A DNA stretch of 64,000 nucleotides from Bradyrhizobium manausense (GCF_018129685.1 NZ_JAFCLG010000007.1:248001-312000); one strand, 5' to 3'; counted from the first letter of the stretch, positions 27,344-36,233 are shown. Program-made: numbers and translations. Notes: generated by a model not told the origin, from the letters alone.

Positions 27344-28540
27344 TCAAATCCCCAGCATCATCTTCGCGATGATATCGCGCTGGATTTCCGACGTTCCGCC
27401 GAAGATCGTGTACGCCCGCCCGTTCAGATATTCCGGCACCACCGTGAGCATGTCCTCAGGCAGCGCCGGCTCGTGATTGAGCTTGTAGAGCGGGCGCATC
27501 GGCTCGACGGCGAGCGCGTCGTGGCCGATCACGTCGACGCCGAGCCTGGTCACGGCCTGCCGGATCTCGCTGTTGCGCAGCTTCAGGATTGACGACACCG
27601 CACCGGGATTTTGTCCGGCCTGCAGCGCCGAGAGCACGCGCAGTTCGGTCATTTCAAGCGCGTCGATGTCGACCTCGACCTCGGAGATGCGTGTTGCGAT
27701 GTCCGGGCTATCGATAGCCCGGCCGGTCAGGTCGGACTCCGCAAGCTCGGCGATCGCGCGCAGCCCCTCACGCAGCTTGGCTGACGCGATGCCGGAGCCG
27801 CGTTCGAACTCGAGCAGATATTTGCCGTAGGTCCAGCCCTTGCCCTCGTCGCCGACGCGGTTGGCGACGGGCACGCGCACGTCGTCGAAAAACACCTGGT
27901 TGACCTCGTGGTCGCCGCCGATGGTCAGAATGGGACGCGTTGTGATCCCCGGCGTCTTCATGTCGATCAGGATGAAGCTGATGCCGTCCTGCTGCCGCGG
28001 GCCGTCGCTGGTGCGCACCAGCGCGAACATGCGGTTGGCATGATGCGCATGCGTGGTCCAGATCTTGGTGCCGTTGATGATGTAGTCGTCGCCGTCGCGC
28101 ACGGCGCGCGTCTTGAGCGAGGAGAGGTCGGAGCCGGAACCCGGCTCGGAATAGCCCTGGCACCAATAATCTTCGCCTGACAGAATCCGCGGCAGATAAA
28201 AATTCTTCTGCTCGGGGCTGCCGAAGCCGATGATGACGGGCCCGACCATCTTCACGCCCATCACGTTGACATTGGGCACACCGGCCCGCGCGCATTCGCT
28301 CTCGAAGATCCAGCGCTGCGCCGGGGTCCAGTCCGGGCCGCCATATTCGACCGGCCAGCCCGGCGCGCCCCAGCCGCGGCTATGCAGCGCGCGCTGCCAG
28401 GCCATGCCGATGTCGGGGTCGGAAAACACCGACGGCGTCAGCGCGGTCGCGCGCTTCATCTCCTCGGTGAGATTCTTCGCAATAAAGCTGCGCACCTCGC
28501 TCTGAAAGGCGCGCTCTTCGGCATTGAACGACAGGTCCAT
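27344..28540 (-). CDS. acyl-CoA dehydrogenase
   Basis: The 398-residue protein has the full acyl-CoA dehydrogenase fold: N-terminal helices (MDLSFNAEERAFQSEVRSFI), the FAD/substrate segment CQGYSEPGSGSDLSSLKTRA, the beta domain WTTHAHHANRMFALVRT, and a C-terminal domain ending with IFGGTSEIQRDIIAKMMLGI. It oxidises an acyl-CoA to the 2-enoyl-CoA, passing electrons to ETF. It lies 12 bp downstream of a second acyl-CoA dehydrogenase; the two may form a heteromeric enzyme, as is seen for steroid-side-chain dehydrogenases. GAGAGGAG precedes ATG 28540. Confidence 0.93.
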   Translation of the reverse strand: MDLSFNAEERAFQSEVRSFIAKNLTEEMKRATALTPSVFSDPDIGMAWQRALHSRGWGAPGWPVEYGGPDWTPAQRWIFESECARAGVPNVNVMGVKMVGPVIIGFGSPEQKNFYLPRILSGEDYWCQGYSEPGSGSDLSSLKTRAVRDGDDYIINGTKIWTTHAHHANRMFALVRTSDGPRQQDGISFILIDMKTPGITTRPILTIGGDHEVNQVFFDDVRVPVANRVGDEGKGWTYGKYLLEFERGSGIASAKLREGLRAIAELAESDLTGRAIDSPDIATRISEVEVDIDALEMTELRVLSALQAGQNPGAVSSILKLRNSEIRQAVTRLGVDVIGHDALAVEPMRPLYKLNHEPALPEDMLTVVPEYLNGRAYTIFGGTSEIQRDIIAKMMLGI

Positions 28541-28552
28541 GATGCGCTCCTC

Positions 28553-29701
28553 TCAGGCTGAAACGGTGGTACGGCCAAGCTGGGCGTGGCGGGCATAATG
28601 ATGCGCGCTGCCGCCGAACAGCGTGTCAAAGGCAACGAGCCGCTTGAAATAGGCGCCGACCTCGAGCTCTTCGGTGACGCCCATGCCGCCGTGAAGCTGG
28701 ATCGATTGTTCGCCGACGAAGCGGGCGCATCTGCCGATCTTCGCCTTTGCGGCCGAAGCGGCGCGAGCGCGCTCGACCGGTGCGCTGTCGGCCTTCAATG
28801 CGGCGCGCAGCGCCATCGAGCGGGCTTCGTCGACCTGGATGGCCATGTCGGCCAGGCGATGGCGGATCACCTGGTTGGCGGAGAGCGGCCGGCCGAATTG
28901 CCTGCGGATCTTGGTGTATTCAAGCGTGGTGTCGAGCAGCGTCTGCATGATGCCGACGGCTTCCGCCCCGAGCGCGGCCATGGCGCGATCGACAGCCCAT
29001 TCGATCGCGGGCAGCGCGTCCTTGCCGTCGCCAAGCAGGGCATCTGCCGGCAACTGCACGTCGGAGAGCTCGATGTTGCAGGCGCGCCCGCCGCCGAGGC
29101 GCGGGTAATCGGAGATCGAAAGCTCCGATGCCGTTGCCGACACCAGAAACAGGCCGATCCGCCCTGACGGTCCTTGGTGATCATGGAGATGCGCGGAGAC
29201 GATGATCTCGTCGGCGGCGTGGCCGTCGAGCACGGCGATCTTGCTCCCGGAAAGACGCCAGCCCTGCGCCGTCTTGGTCGCCGATGTCGCAACCTCGGCC
29301 AGATCGAACCGCGCCGCGCGCTCGGAATGCGCGAAGGCGAGCTTCATCGAGCCGTCCGCGATCTTGGGCAAGCTTGCCTGCTTCTGTGCCGTGCTGCCAC
29401 ATCGCTCGATCAGCGCAGCGCCGAGCACGACGGTCGCGACATACGGCTCGGACACCATCCCTCGGCCAAACGCTTCCATCAGGATACCGATCTCGATCGA
29501 GCCGCCGCCGAGCCCGTCAAACTCTTCTGCGATCGGCAGCGCCAGCCAGCCGAGCTCGGCGAACTGCTTCCACACCGCGGGGCTGAAGCCGAGCGGATCG
29601 TTGGCCGTCTTGCGACGGTGGTCGGCATCGTAGCTTTCGGCCACGAAGCGCTCCGCGCTCTCGCGCAGCAGTCGTTGCTCGTCGCTGAGATTGAGGTCCA
29701 T
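28553..29701 (-). CDS. acyl-CoA dehydrogenase, second subunit type
   Basis: The 382-residue protein starts MDLNLSDEQRLLRESAERFV and ends in the C-terminal domain QLHGGMGVTEELEVGAYFKRL. Compared with its neighbour, the FAD-contact segment is weakly conserved (AFAHSERAARFDLAEV), as in FadE-like partner subunits, so it may function with the downstream dehydrogenase. ATG 29701 has AAGG upstream and lies 4 bases after the stop of the enoyl-CoA hydratase gene, consistent with an operon. Confidence 0.9.
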   Translation of the reverse strand: MDLNLSDEQRLLRESAERFVAESYDADHRRKTANDPLGFSPAVWKQFAELGWLALPIAEEFDGLGGGSIEIGILMEAFGRGMVSEPYVATVVLGAALIERCGSTAQKQASLPKIADGSMKLAFAHSERAARFDLAEVATSATKTAQGWRLSGSKIAVLDGHAADEIIVSAHLHDHQGPSGRIGLFLVSATASELSISDYPRLGGGRACNIELSDVQLPADALLGDGKDALPAIEWAVDRAMAALGAEAVGIMQTLLDTTLEYTKIRRQFGRPLSANQVIRHRLADMAIQVDEARSMALRAALKADSAPVERARAASAAKAKIGRCARFVGEQSIQLHGGMGVTEELEVGAYFKRLVAFDTLFGGSAHHYARHAQLGRTTVSA

Positions 29702-29705
29702 GTCC

Positions 29706-30557
29706 TTACTCCGCGGCCGCCGGCTTGCGCACGGAGGGATGCAGTCCGGATGGATCGACCACCATGCCGAACTCCTGAAGATTGTGGGCGTGACAGAGCT
29801 GGTGCAGGGCAAAGGCCTGGTCGATTGCGGCGGGCTGACCCATCACATCGACCGAGCGGTTCACCGCTTCCTTGGTCAGCTTCAGCGCGAAGGATGGCTT
29901 TGCTGCGATCCGGCGCGCCAGCTCAAGCACGCGCGCTGACAGCTCCGCGCGCGGCACCACCTGGTTCACCATGCCGAGCTGGTGTGCCTCCTGCGCGCTC
30001 CAGCTATCGGCCGTGAACAGGAATTCCTTGGCTTTGCGCGGGCCGAGCTCCCAGGGATGCACGAACCATTCGACGCCGCAGACGCCCATCGTCACGACGG
30101 GGTCACAAAACTGCGCATCGTCGCTGGCGACAATGAGGTCGCAGGCCCAGGCCAGCATCAAGCCGCCGGCGATGCACTTGCCGTGCACTTCGGCAATCAT
30201 GGGTTTGGCGAGATTGCGCCAGCGCCGCGTGATCTGGAGATATATTTCCTGCTCCCGCGCGAAGCGGCCGTGAGCATTGGCTTCCGCAAAGCCGCCCCAG
30301 TTTCCGACGGGCGGAAAATCGACGCCGGCGGCATTCTTGGCCCCCGGACGAAGATCATGGCCGGAGGAGAAGTGCGGGCCATTGCCGGCAAGGATGATGA
30401 CCTTGACCGCATCGTCCTGCACAGCCGCATCGAAAGCGGCGTTGAGATCGTAGGTCATTTGCAGGTTCTGCGCATTGCGCGCGTCGGGCCGGTTCATGAC
30501 GACCCTGGCAATCGCCGGCTCCGGCCGCTCCACGAGGATGGTCTCGAACGAGGACAT
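29706..30557 (-). CDS. enoyl-CoA hydratase/isomerase family protein
   Basis: The 283-residue crotonase-fold protein has the oxyanion-hole segments GNGPHFSSGHDLRPG and IAGGLMLAWACDLIVASDDA. It is longer than typical hydratases in the FPPVGNWGGFAEANAHGRF insertion. It is the first gene of a three-gene operon with two acyl-CoA dehydrogenases, suggesting a dedicated beta-oxidation branch. The catalytic Glu pair of classical hydratases cannot be assigned with confidence, so isomerase or related activity is possible. Confidence 0.88.
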   Translation of the reverse strand: MSSFETILVERPEPAIARVVMNRPDARNAQNLQMTYDLNAAFDAAVQDDAVKVIILAGNGPHFSSGHDLRPGAKNAAGVDFPPVGNWGGFAEANAHGRFAREQEIYLQITRRWRNLAKPMIAEVHGKCIAGGLMLAWACDLIVASDDAQFCDPVVTMGVCGVEWFVHPWELGPRKAKEFLFTADSWSAQEAHQLGMVNQVVPRAELSARVLELARRIAAKPSFALKLTKEAVNRSVDVMGQPAAIDQAFALHQLCHAHNLQEFGMVVDPSGLHPSVRKPAAAE

Positions 30558-30730
30558 GGCGCGCTCCCGTGCTGCGTTTTTCGTCTTGTTTGCTTCGAGT
30601 TGACTATGTCATCAGGCGAGAGGCAAGGGGCTTGCGTCAGTCGGCTGCTGTTCCGCGCCTGTCCCAGGACATCTGGCGCCCTATGCGCTCAATCTGGTAG
30701 TTTGCGCGCGATTCCACCTGGAGAAATTTG

Positions 30731-31339
30731 ATGCGCAAGATCCTGACCGTGCTGGCGGCGTTGGCCTCGCTCAGCCTCACCAATTGCGGCTACAACGCCA
30801 TCCAGAGCCAGGACGAGCAGATCAAGGCAAACTGGTCCGAGGTGGTGAACCAGTATCAGCGCCGCGCCGATCTCGTGCCCAATCTGGTCAACTCGGTGAA
30901 GGGCTTTGCGCAGCAGGAAAAGGACGTGCTGCTCGGCGTCACCAATGCCCGCGCCAAGGTCGGCAGCATCCAGGCAACGCCTGAGGTGCTGAACGACCCG
31001 GCCGCCTTGCAGAAATTCCAGGCGGCGCAAGGCGAGCTCTCCAGCGCGCTGTCGCGGTTGCTCGTCGTGACCGAGAACTATCCGCAGCTCAAATCCGATG
31101 CCCTGTTCAAGGATTTGATGTCGCAGCTGGAAGGCACCGAGAACCGCATCACGGTTGCGCGCAACCGCTACATCAAGTCGGTGCAGGAGTATAACGTCAC
31201 CATCCGCTCGTTCCCGAGCAACCTCACCGCGATGATGTTCGGCTACAAGGAGAAGGCGAACTTCACGGTGGAGAACGAGAAGGAAATCTCGACCGCGCCG
31301 AAGGTCGATTTCAACCCCGCGCCCGCGCCCTCGAAGTAG
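30731..31339 (+). CDS. LemA family protein
   Basis: The 202-residue protein has an N-terminal hydrophobic segment MRKILTVLAALASLSLTNCGYN, possibly a lipoprotein signal although Asn before Cys is atypical. The LemA core follows: IKANWSEVVNQYQRRADLVP and VNSVKGFAQQEKDVLLGVTN, with long helices. LemA proteins are membrane-attached and of uncertain function. They are often encoded with TPM-domain proteins, as here: two such genes follow. ATG 30731 follows GGAG. Confidence 0.92.
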   Translation: MRKILTVLAALASLSLTNCGYNAIQSQDEQIKANWSEVVNQYQRRADLVPNLVNSVKGFAQQEKDVLLGVTNARAKVGSIQATPEVLNDPAALQKFQAAQGELSSALSRLLVVTENYPQLKSDALFKDLMSQLEGTENRITVARNRYIKSVQEYNVTIRSFPSNLTAMMFGYKEKANFTVENEKEISTAPKVDFNPAPAPSK

Positions 31340-31380
31340 TTGCACACCGTTTTGCGAATGCGCTTCGCCCCATCCACCAC

Positions 31381-31549
31381 TGTCATTCCCCGCGAAAGCG
31401 GGGAATCCAGTACGCCGCGGCGTCACGGCATATCGCTGGCGTCTCTGGAATACTGGATAGCCCGGTCCCGGCTACGCCAAGGGCTTCGCCGGGCACCCCG
31501 GTATTGGGCCGGCGAAGCGTCAGCGAAGACGGCGAGCCGGGCGATGACA
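31381..31549. repeat. intergenic palindromic element reaching the next start codon
   Basis: The element runs from TGTCATTCCCCGCG to CCGGGCGATGACA with an internal hairpin (CCCCGCGAAAGCGGGG) and a second paired segment around TACTGGAT. Its right end contains the ATG (31544) that would begin the TPM-domain gene. Confidence 0.75.
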
Positions 31550-32431
31550 CCGAGTGTGTGGCGAACAATCGTTGTAATCGCACTGCTGCTTGGCTGGGCG
31601 TTTTCGGCCTCAGCCGACGTCGCCGTGCCGCAGCTCACCGGCCGCGTGGTCGACCGGACCGGGACGCTGTCGAGCAGCGACATCGCCGCGCTGTCGCAGA
31701 AGCTCAGTGATTTCGAGGCCAGGAAGGGCAGCCAGATCGCGGTGCTGATCGTGCCGACGACGGACCCGGAGACGATCGAGCAGTTCTCGATCCGTGTCGC
31801 CGAGGCCTGGAAGATCGGCCGCAAGAAAATCGACGACGGCGCGATCCTGGTCGTCGCCAAGAACGACCGGCATTTGCGCATCGAGGTCGGCTACGGCCTC
31901 GAAGGCGCACTGACCGACGTCACCTCGCGGCGGATCATCGATGAGGTCATCACGCCGAAGTTCCGGGAAGGCGACTTCGCTGGCGGCATTTCCGCCGGCG
32001 CCGAGCGGATGATGCGCGTTGTCGATGGCGAGCCGTTGCCGGCTCCCTCGCGCAGCGTGAATTTTGCCAATCTGGATGACATCGGGCCGCTCGCCCCGGT
32101 CGTCCTGTTCGCCTCCTTCGTGGTCGGCGGATTTTTGCGTGCGTTGTTGGGGCGGCTGCTGGGTTCGGTCGCGACCGGCAGTGTGATTGGCCTGCTGGCG
32201 TTGCTGGTCCTCGGATCCGGCGTGTTGGCCGTGCTCGCCGGGATTATCGGCTTCGTCCTGTCCTTCATCGCCGATCTGTTTCCGGCATCGACAGGGTCGT
32301 CCCGCGGAGGCTCCTGGTCGAGCGGCTCCTCGTCGGGCGGCTGGAGCAGCGGTTCGTCGTCCAGCGACAGCGGCAGCTTCAGCGGGGGCGGCGGCAGCTT
32401 TGGTGGCGGCGGCGCCTCGGGGAGCTGGTAG
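31544..32431 (+). CDS. TPM-domain membrane protein (YgcG-like)
   Basis: A signal peptide or first helix (TIVVIALLLGWAFSASA) precedes a TPM domain (about 25-165: LTGRVVDRTGTLSSSDIAAL, IDDGAILVVAKNDRHLRIEVGYGLEG). Two membrane helices follow, then a Ser/Gly-rich tail ending GGGGASGSW. This is the YgcG arrangement seen next to LemA in many bacteria; the function is unknown. ATG 31544 lies inside the repeat element; GTG 31556 gives MWRTIVVIALLLG and is a possible alternative. 295 residues from the ATG. Confidence 0.88.
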   Translation: MTPSVWRTIVVIALLLGWAFSASADVAVPQLTGRVVDRTGTLSSSDIAALSQKLSDFEARKGSQIAVLIVPTTDPETIEQFSIRVAEAWKIGRKKIDDGAILVVAKNDRHLRIEVGYGLEGALTDVTSRRIIDEVITPKFREGDFAGGISAGAERMMRVVDGEPLPAPSRSVNFANLDDIGPLAPVVLFASFVVGGFLRALLGRLLGSVATGSVIGLLALLVLGSGVLAVLAGIIGFVLSFIADLFPASTGSSRGGSWSSGSSSGGWSSGSSSSDSGSFSGGGGSFGGGGASGSW

Positions 32432-32433
32432 AA

Positions 32434-32931
32434 ATGGGTATCGGGCGTATCACCAGGCATCTCGTCCAGCACCACTGGCGTGCGAGGCAAGTGTTTCCGC
32501 AAGCCGTGCTCGACCGCATCGAGCAGGCGATCAAGAGAAGCGAGACCACGCATTCCGGCCAGGTCCGCTTCGTCGTCGAAGGCGCGCTCGATGGCCGGCC
32601 GCTGTTCCGCAACCAGCACGCCCGCGAGCGCGCGCTCGACGTGTTCTCGCATCTGCGAATCTGGGACACCGCGCACAACAACGGCGTGCTGATCTACCTG
32701 CTGCTGGCGGATCGCGACGTCGAAATCATCGCCGACCGCGGCATTGATGCGAAGGTCGGCGCCGCCGGGTGGGAGACGATCTGCCGCGCGATGGAAGCCG
32801 AGTTTGCTTCCGGCCAATTCGAACGCGGCGTGATCGACGGCATCGCGGCCGTGTCGCGAGAGCTGGCAAAGTATTTCCCGCCGGGTGGGCCGCATCCGAA
32901 CGAGCTGCCGGACGCGCCGGTGGTGATGTAA
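32434..32931 (+). CDS. second TPM-domain protein
   Basis: The 165-residue product has one TPM domain (about 20-150: VLDRIEQAIKRSETTHSGQV, NNGVLIYLLLADRDVEIIADRG) without an obvious signal peptide or membrane helix. It starts 2 bases after the stop of the larger TPM gene, so lemA, TPM and TPM form an operon. Unlike its neighbour it may be cytoplasmic or membrane-associated. Confidence 0.9.
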   Translation: MGIGRITRHLVQHHWRARQVFPQAVLDRIEQAIKRSETTHSGQVRFVVEGALDGRPLFRNQHARERALDVFSHLRIWDTAHNNGVLIYLLLADRDVEIIADRGIDAKVGAAGWETICRAMEAEFASGQFERGVIDGIAAVSRELAKYFPPGGPHPNELPDAPVVM

Positions 32932-32948
32932 GCTCCGCTCTTTCCGCT

Positions 32949-33027
32949 GTCATTGCGAGCGCAGCGAAGCAATCCAGGGTCTTTCCGCGGAGGCAGTCTG
33001 GATTGCTTCACTGCGCTCGCAAATGAC
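32949..33027. repeat. intergenic palindromic element, family A copy 2
   Basis: The left end GTCATTGCGAGCGCAG pairs with CTGCGCTCGCAAATGAC at the right (one extra A), with GCAATCCAG and CTGGATTGC inside. It is compact compared with copy 1 at 17378-17494 and lies after the TPM operon. The rest of the gap to 33224 shows no gene beyond a 15-codon frame from ATG 33181 that ends over the next GTG start. Confidence 0.83.
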
Positions 33028-33224
33028 GATGTGGAAGCAGCAAGCCCTTGCCGCAGGGCAGCATGGGCTGACGATTTGTTGCACGCCGCCACGCCGGTTC
33101 CACTTTCCCGACCCAATTCGGCCTCGGACGAGTTCCTAAAATTTCGGTAAGCGGGTCCCGAGGTAAGGAATTCGCAAGCAATGAAAGTTACCAAAAGGTC
33201 AACCCAGACTGGAGAATTTGAGCC

Positions 33225-34259
33225 GTGAGCGAACCCATGCCCGAGCTGGCCGGCCAGGAGACCAACGAGCGGACTGCCGCCGACGCTGCCGCAAATACCG
33301 CGCCGCAGGCTGTCGAGGCTGCCGCCGGCATCGATGCCCCCTCGATCGCCCCGGACCATGAGGCTCCGCCCAAGGCGGACGCTCCCACGGTCGAGCCTAT
33401 CAGGATTGAGGCTCCGAAGATTGAAGCCAACTCCGACGTCAAGTCAGAGGTTAAGGCCGAAACCAGGGCTGAGCCGAAACCCGGCAAGCTCATCGTCATG
33501 GCGCCCTCGCAGCGGTCCTGGGACCGCGAAGAGTTTGCCCCGCATGTGAAGGCCGACGAGGTGCGTGACACCGGCAGCAAGCGCCGCCTGTCGGCGATGG
33601 CCGCGGTTGTCGCAATCGCGGCTTGCGTTGGTGCCGTCAGCGGCGCGCTCGCAACCGCCGGCATGATGCACTTTTCCGGCCCGGCGCCGGCGCAGGTCGC
33701 CGACACCAGCGCACTGGATGCCTCCGTCTCCCGGATCGATGCCGACATCGTCGCCCTCAAGGCCAATGTCGAGCACACCACCAAGAATGGCCTCAGCCAG
33801 ATCAACCGGACCAACGACCGCCTCGACAAGCTCGAGAAGGCGCAGGCCGAGCCGATGGCCAAGCTCGCAAAGCTCTCCGAGGCCGTCGACAAGCTGCGCG
33901 CCACGCCGCCTGCTCCCGCCCCCGCGCAGGCCGCAGCCGTTGCGCCCGCGAAGGAAACCACCGGCACGATCGCAGCACCGGTCCCGACCCAGGTCGCGAC
34001 GGCCGCCGCTGGGCCGGCTCCCGTGCCCGCCGCGCCCAAGTCTGCTGAGGTCAAGACCGAGGTGGGCCGCTTGCCGACGGTCGAAGGCTGGCGGCTCCGC
34101 GACGTCGCCAATGGCGGCGCGCTGATCGAAGGCCGGGGCGGCCTGTACGAGGTCTATGCCGGCGATCCCATCCCCGGCCTCGGCCGCGTCGATGCGATCC
34201 GTCGCCAGGATGGCCGCTGGGTGGTCGTTACCGCCAAGGGCCTGATCGTCGCGCGCTAG
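33225..34259 (+). CDS. single-pass membrane protein, Ala/Pro-rich (hypothetical)
   Basis: I recognise no family. The 344-residue protein has a long acidic Ala/Pro-rich cytoplasmic part (about 1-120) and one membrane helix (AMAAVVAIAACVGAVSGALA). A helical stretch with a heptad-like pattern follows (VSRIDADIVALKANVEHTTK...LDKLEKAQ), then a Pro/Ala linker and a compact C-terminal domain of about 58 residues (VEGWRLRDVANGGALIEGRG...WVVVTAKGLIVAR). The layout suggests an envelope-spanning protein with a periplasmic coiled coil. GGAG lies 9 bases before GTG 33225. An intrinsic terminator follows. Confidence 0.8.
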   Translation: MSEPMPELAGQETNERTAADAAANTAPQAVEAAAGIDAPSIAPDHEAPPKADAPTVEPIRIEAPKIEANSDVKSEVKAETRAEPKPGKLIVMAPSQRSWDREEFAPHVKADEVRDTGSKRRLSAMAAVVAIAACVGAVSGALATAGMMHFSGPAPAQVADTSALDASVSRIDADIVALKANVEHTTKNGLSQINRTNDRLDKLEKAQAEPMAKLAKLSEAVDKLRATPPAPAPAQAAAVAPAKETTGTIAAPVPTQVATAAAGPAPVPAAPKSAEVKTEVGRLPTVEGWRLRDVANGGALIEGRGGLYEVYAGDPIPGLGRVDAIRRQDGRWVVVTAKGLIVAR

Positions 34260-34283
34260 GCTTCCAATTCATGACGTCCGAAG

Positions 34284-34315
34284 AGGCGCTTCACCACCGC
34301 GTGAAGCGCCTTTTT
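34284..34315 (+). terminator. intrinsic terminator
   Basis: A perfect 10-bp stem AGGCGCTTCA / TGAAGCGCCT with an 8-base loop is followed by TTTTT. This is the clearest Rho-independent terminator in the window and ends the transcript of the 344-residue membrane protein. Confidence 0.88.
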
Positions 34316-34352
34316 GCTTGAATAGAACAAGGCGTGCGGTGTTAGTGGAGGC

Positions 34353-35891
34353 ATGAGCCGCGCGCTGCGAATTTTCCTGGCTGCCACCATAATGTTCGGC
34401 AGCGTCATGTCGCTCTCGGCGGCAGAGACTACGCCGCTCGTACGCGGCACCGCGATCACCGACCCCGATCTCCTGCGCAAGCTTGACCAGAGCGATGCGC
34501 TGTCGATTCCGCGCTTGTTGCAGCCGGAGCGGAACGCGACTGTTCCGCTGACGAGCGATCAGCTGTTCGCATCGCTGCCGCAGCTCAAGGACATTCCGCC
34601 GGCGATCGATGCGGAGTTCGATCGCTACATCGCGCGGCACCAGCAGACTTCACCGAGCGAGACCATCGGCGTTGGCGAAGGGTTCGATGTCGAGCTGTTC
34701 GATCGGGCCAGCCTGAAGTCCGCCAACACGCGTTTCGTGCTGGCCGGCATCGTCAACCGCATGGACCGTGCCTATGTGTCCGAGGAATCCTGCGGCGAGG
34801 TCAGGCTGATCTATCGCCTGGCGCGGTTCGAGCAAAAACAGGATGGCGGCAGCACCGCGACGCGCCTGCCGATGACCTTCAACCTCGTGATGAAAGCGCG
34901 CGATGCACGCCAGATCGATGCGAGCGGCAAGCCCATCACCTGCGCCGAGGTGGCACGTCGCTGGCTTGGCAATGGCGACTGGCAGGGACTGATCGGCAGC
35001 CGCACTGCGCCTTACGATGCGATGATCGACCGTATCGAGACCAACATCCAGATCTCGATTTCACCCAAGTCGGCGCTGCACGATTTCCGCTCCGACTATC
35101 TTCTCAAGGTGTTCAAATACGACGCGGCCGACAAGGTTTTCGTGGAATCGACGCTGGAGAACCAGATCGACCGCGACCGTATCCTGGCCGATGACGCGCT
35201 CCGGCGCGACTTCAAGGCCTGGCTGCTTGCGCCTGCAAATTTGCGAAAGTTCGATCGCGGCACTGTGCTGATCCCCGAGCAATATCTCGCCAAGGCCGCC
35301 GTGGCACCGACCCCTGCGGGTCTCGATGCTTCGACGATGCAGCCGGAATTCGGAATGATGCAGGGTGAAGGCAAGGGCGCCCCCGTCTTCACCGATGACG
35401 ATGTCGTCGGGGCGCTCAAACAGGCGGCCGCGCGCGGCATCACCATGGAGAACATCCGATCGGCCGCGGGCTTCCAGCGCCGCCTCAATGACGTCACCTG
35501 CTCGGGGTGTCACCAGACCCGCGGCATCGGTGGTTTTCATTTTCCGGGCGTGGACTGGCTGACGGACAAGGCGTCGAACTCCAATATCGTTCCGGCCTCG
35601 CCGCATTTCTTTGGTGACCAGCTCCGCCGCCGCGACATCCTGACCACGTTTGCTGCCGGCAAAAACCCTGATTTTTCACGCGGATTTGCCAGCCGACCGC
35701 AGACCCGCGGGGCCCGAGAGCTCGCCGGCACCGAATATCAGGACGGCTGGGGCGCGCATTGTTCTCTGCAAGCTGAGGGATCGGGAACGGCCGACAAGAG
35801 TTTTACGTCATGGACCTGTGCTAAAGGTCTCACCTGTCAGGCTGCGGCCGCTTCAAACCGCATTGGCATGTGCTTCATCAAGACGCGCTAG
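34353..35891 (+). CDS. secreted protein with one CxxCH site (unknown family)
   Basis: The 512-residue protein has a signal peptide (MSRALRIFLAATIMFGSVMSLSAAE). A single CSGCH motif, in LNDVTCSGCHQTRGIGGFHF (about residue 384-391), looks like a c-type heme site. The surrounding order (FQRRLNDVTCSGCHQTRGIG, later SPHFFGDQLRRRDIL) resembles a cytochrome-like C-terminal domain on a large unknown N-terminal domain. A few other Cys (CGEVRL, HCSLQ, CAKGLTC, MCFIKTR) may form disulphides. I cannot give a function. It has its own promoter region after the upstream terminator. Confidence 0.8.
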   Translation: MSRALRIFLAATIMFGSVMSLSAAETTPLVRGTAITDPDLLRKLDQSDALSIPRLLQPERNATVPLTSDQLFASLPQLKDIPPAIDAEFDRYIARHQQTSPSETIGVGEGFDVELFDRASLKSANTRFVLAGIVNRMDRAYVSEESCGEVRLIYRLARFEQKQDGGSTATRLPMTFNLVMKARDARQIDASGKPITCAEVARRWLGNGDWQGLIGSRTAPYDAMIDRIETNIQISISPKSALHDFRSDYLLKVFKYDAADKVFVESTLENQIDRDRILADDALRRDFKAWLLAPANLRKFDRGTVLIPEQYLAKAAVAPTPAGLDASTMQPEFGMMQGEGKGAPVFTDDDVVGALKQAAARGITMENIRSAAGFQRRLNDVTCSGCHQTRGIGGFHFPGVDWLTDKASNSNIVPASPHFFGDQLRRRDILTTFAAGKNPDFSRGFASRPQTRGARELAGTEYQDGWGAHCSLQAEGSGTADKSFTSWTCAKGLTCQAAAASNRIGMCFIKTR

Positions 35892-35916
35892 CGCATGATC
35901 CCCTGGAGATCATGCG
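35892..35916. other. perfect hairpin after the CxxCH gene
   Basis: CGCATGATC / GATCATGCG form a 9-bp stem with a 7-base loop immediately after the stop codon. No T-run follows. It could be a transcript-end hairpin or a leader structure for the short gene beginning at 35944. Confidence 0.45.
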
Positions 35917-35943
35917 TCAGCCAACAAGCGATTTGGATGACCC

Positions 35944-36108
35944 ATGACGGATACCAGCGACGCCAACAAGGAGCGCAATCGCCAGATCGCGCAGAACGAA
36001 GAAGCCAAGCAGGCTGCCGGCAGCCTCCGCGTCAGCGCCTCCGCGATCGCGGCCGTCGTCATCATCGGCGGCATCCTGTTCACGCTCGGCTGGCTGGCGC
36101 TGAGGTAG
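35944..36108 (+). CDS. 54-residue single-pass membrane protein
   Basis: ATG 35944 opens a 55-codon frame ending at TAG 36106-36108. The product has a charged N-terminal half (MTDTSDANKERNRQIAQNEE) and one C-terminal membrane helix (AIAAVVIIGGILFTLGWLAL). The base composition and the polar/hydrophobic split look like a real gene. I recognise no family. A hairpin sits just upstream and a repeat element just downstream. Confidence 0.6.
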   Translation: MTDTSDANKERNRQIAQNEEAKQAAGSLRVSASAIAAVVIIGGILFTLGWLALR

Positions 36109-36121
36109 CTGGGCTTTCCTT

Positions 36122-36207
36122 CGTCATGCCCGGGCTTGTCCCGGGCATCCACGTTCTCATATCCGCGCTCAAGGTCGTGGATGGCCGGGACAAGTCCGGC
36201 CATGACG
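36122..36207. repeat. intergenic palindromic element (CGTCATGCCCGGGC type)
   Basis: The ends CGTCATG and CATGACG are inverted copies. Internal hairpins include GCCCGGGCTTGTCCCGGGC on the left and GCCGGGACAAGTCCGGC on the right, and CCACG/CGTGG pair in the middle. It lies between the 54-residue gene and the GST. Confidence 0.8.
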
Positions 36208-36233
36208 GCACTGTGGGTTAAGTGTCCGCGCCC

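Noticed and set aside
25203..27347. 714-codon open frame on the minus strand
   Set aside because: It is antisense to the molybdenum hydroxylase gene, which has clear motifs; the shadow protein is Arg/His/Gly-rich without domain features.
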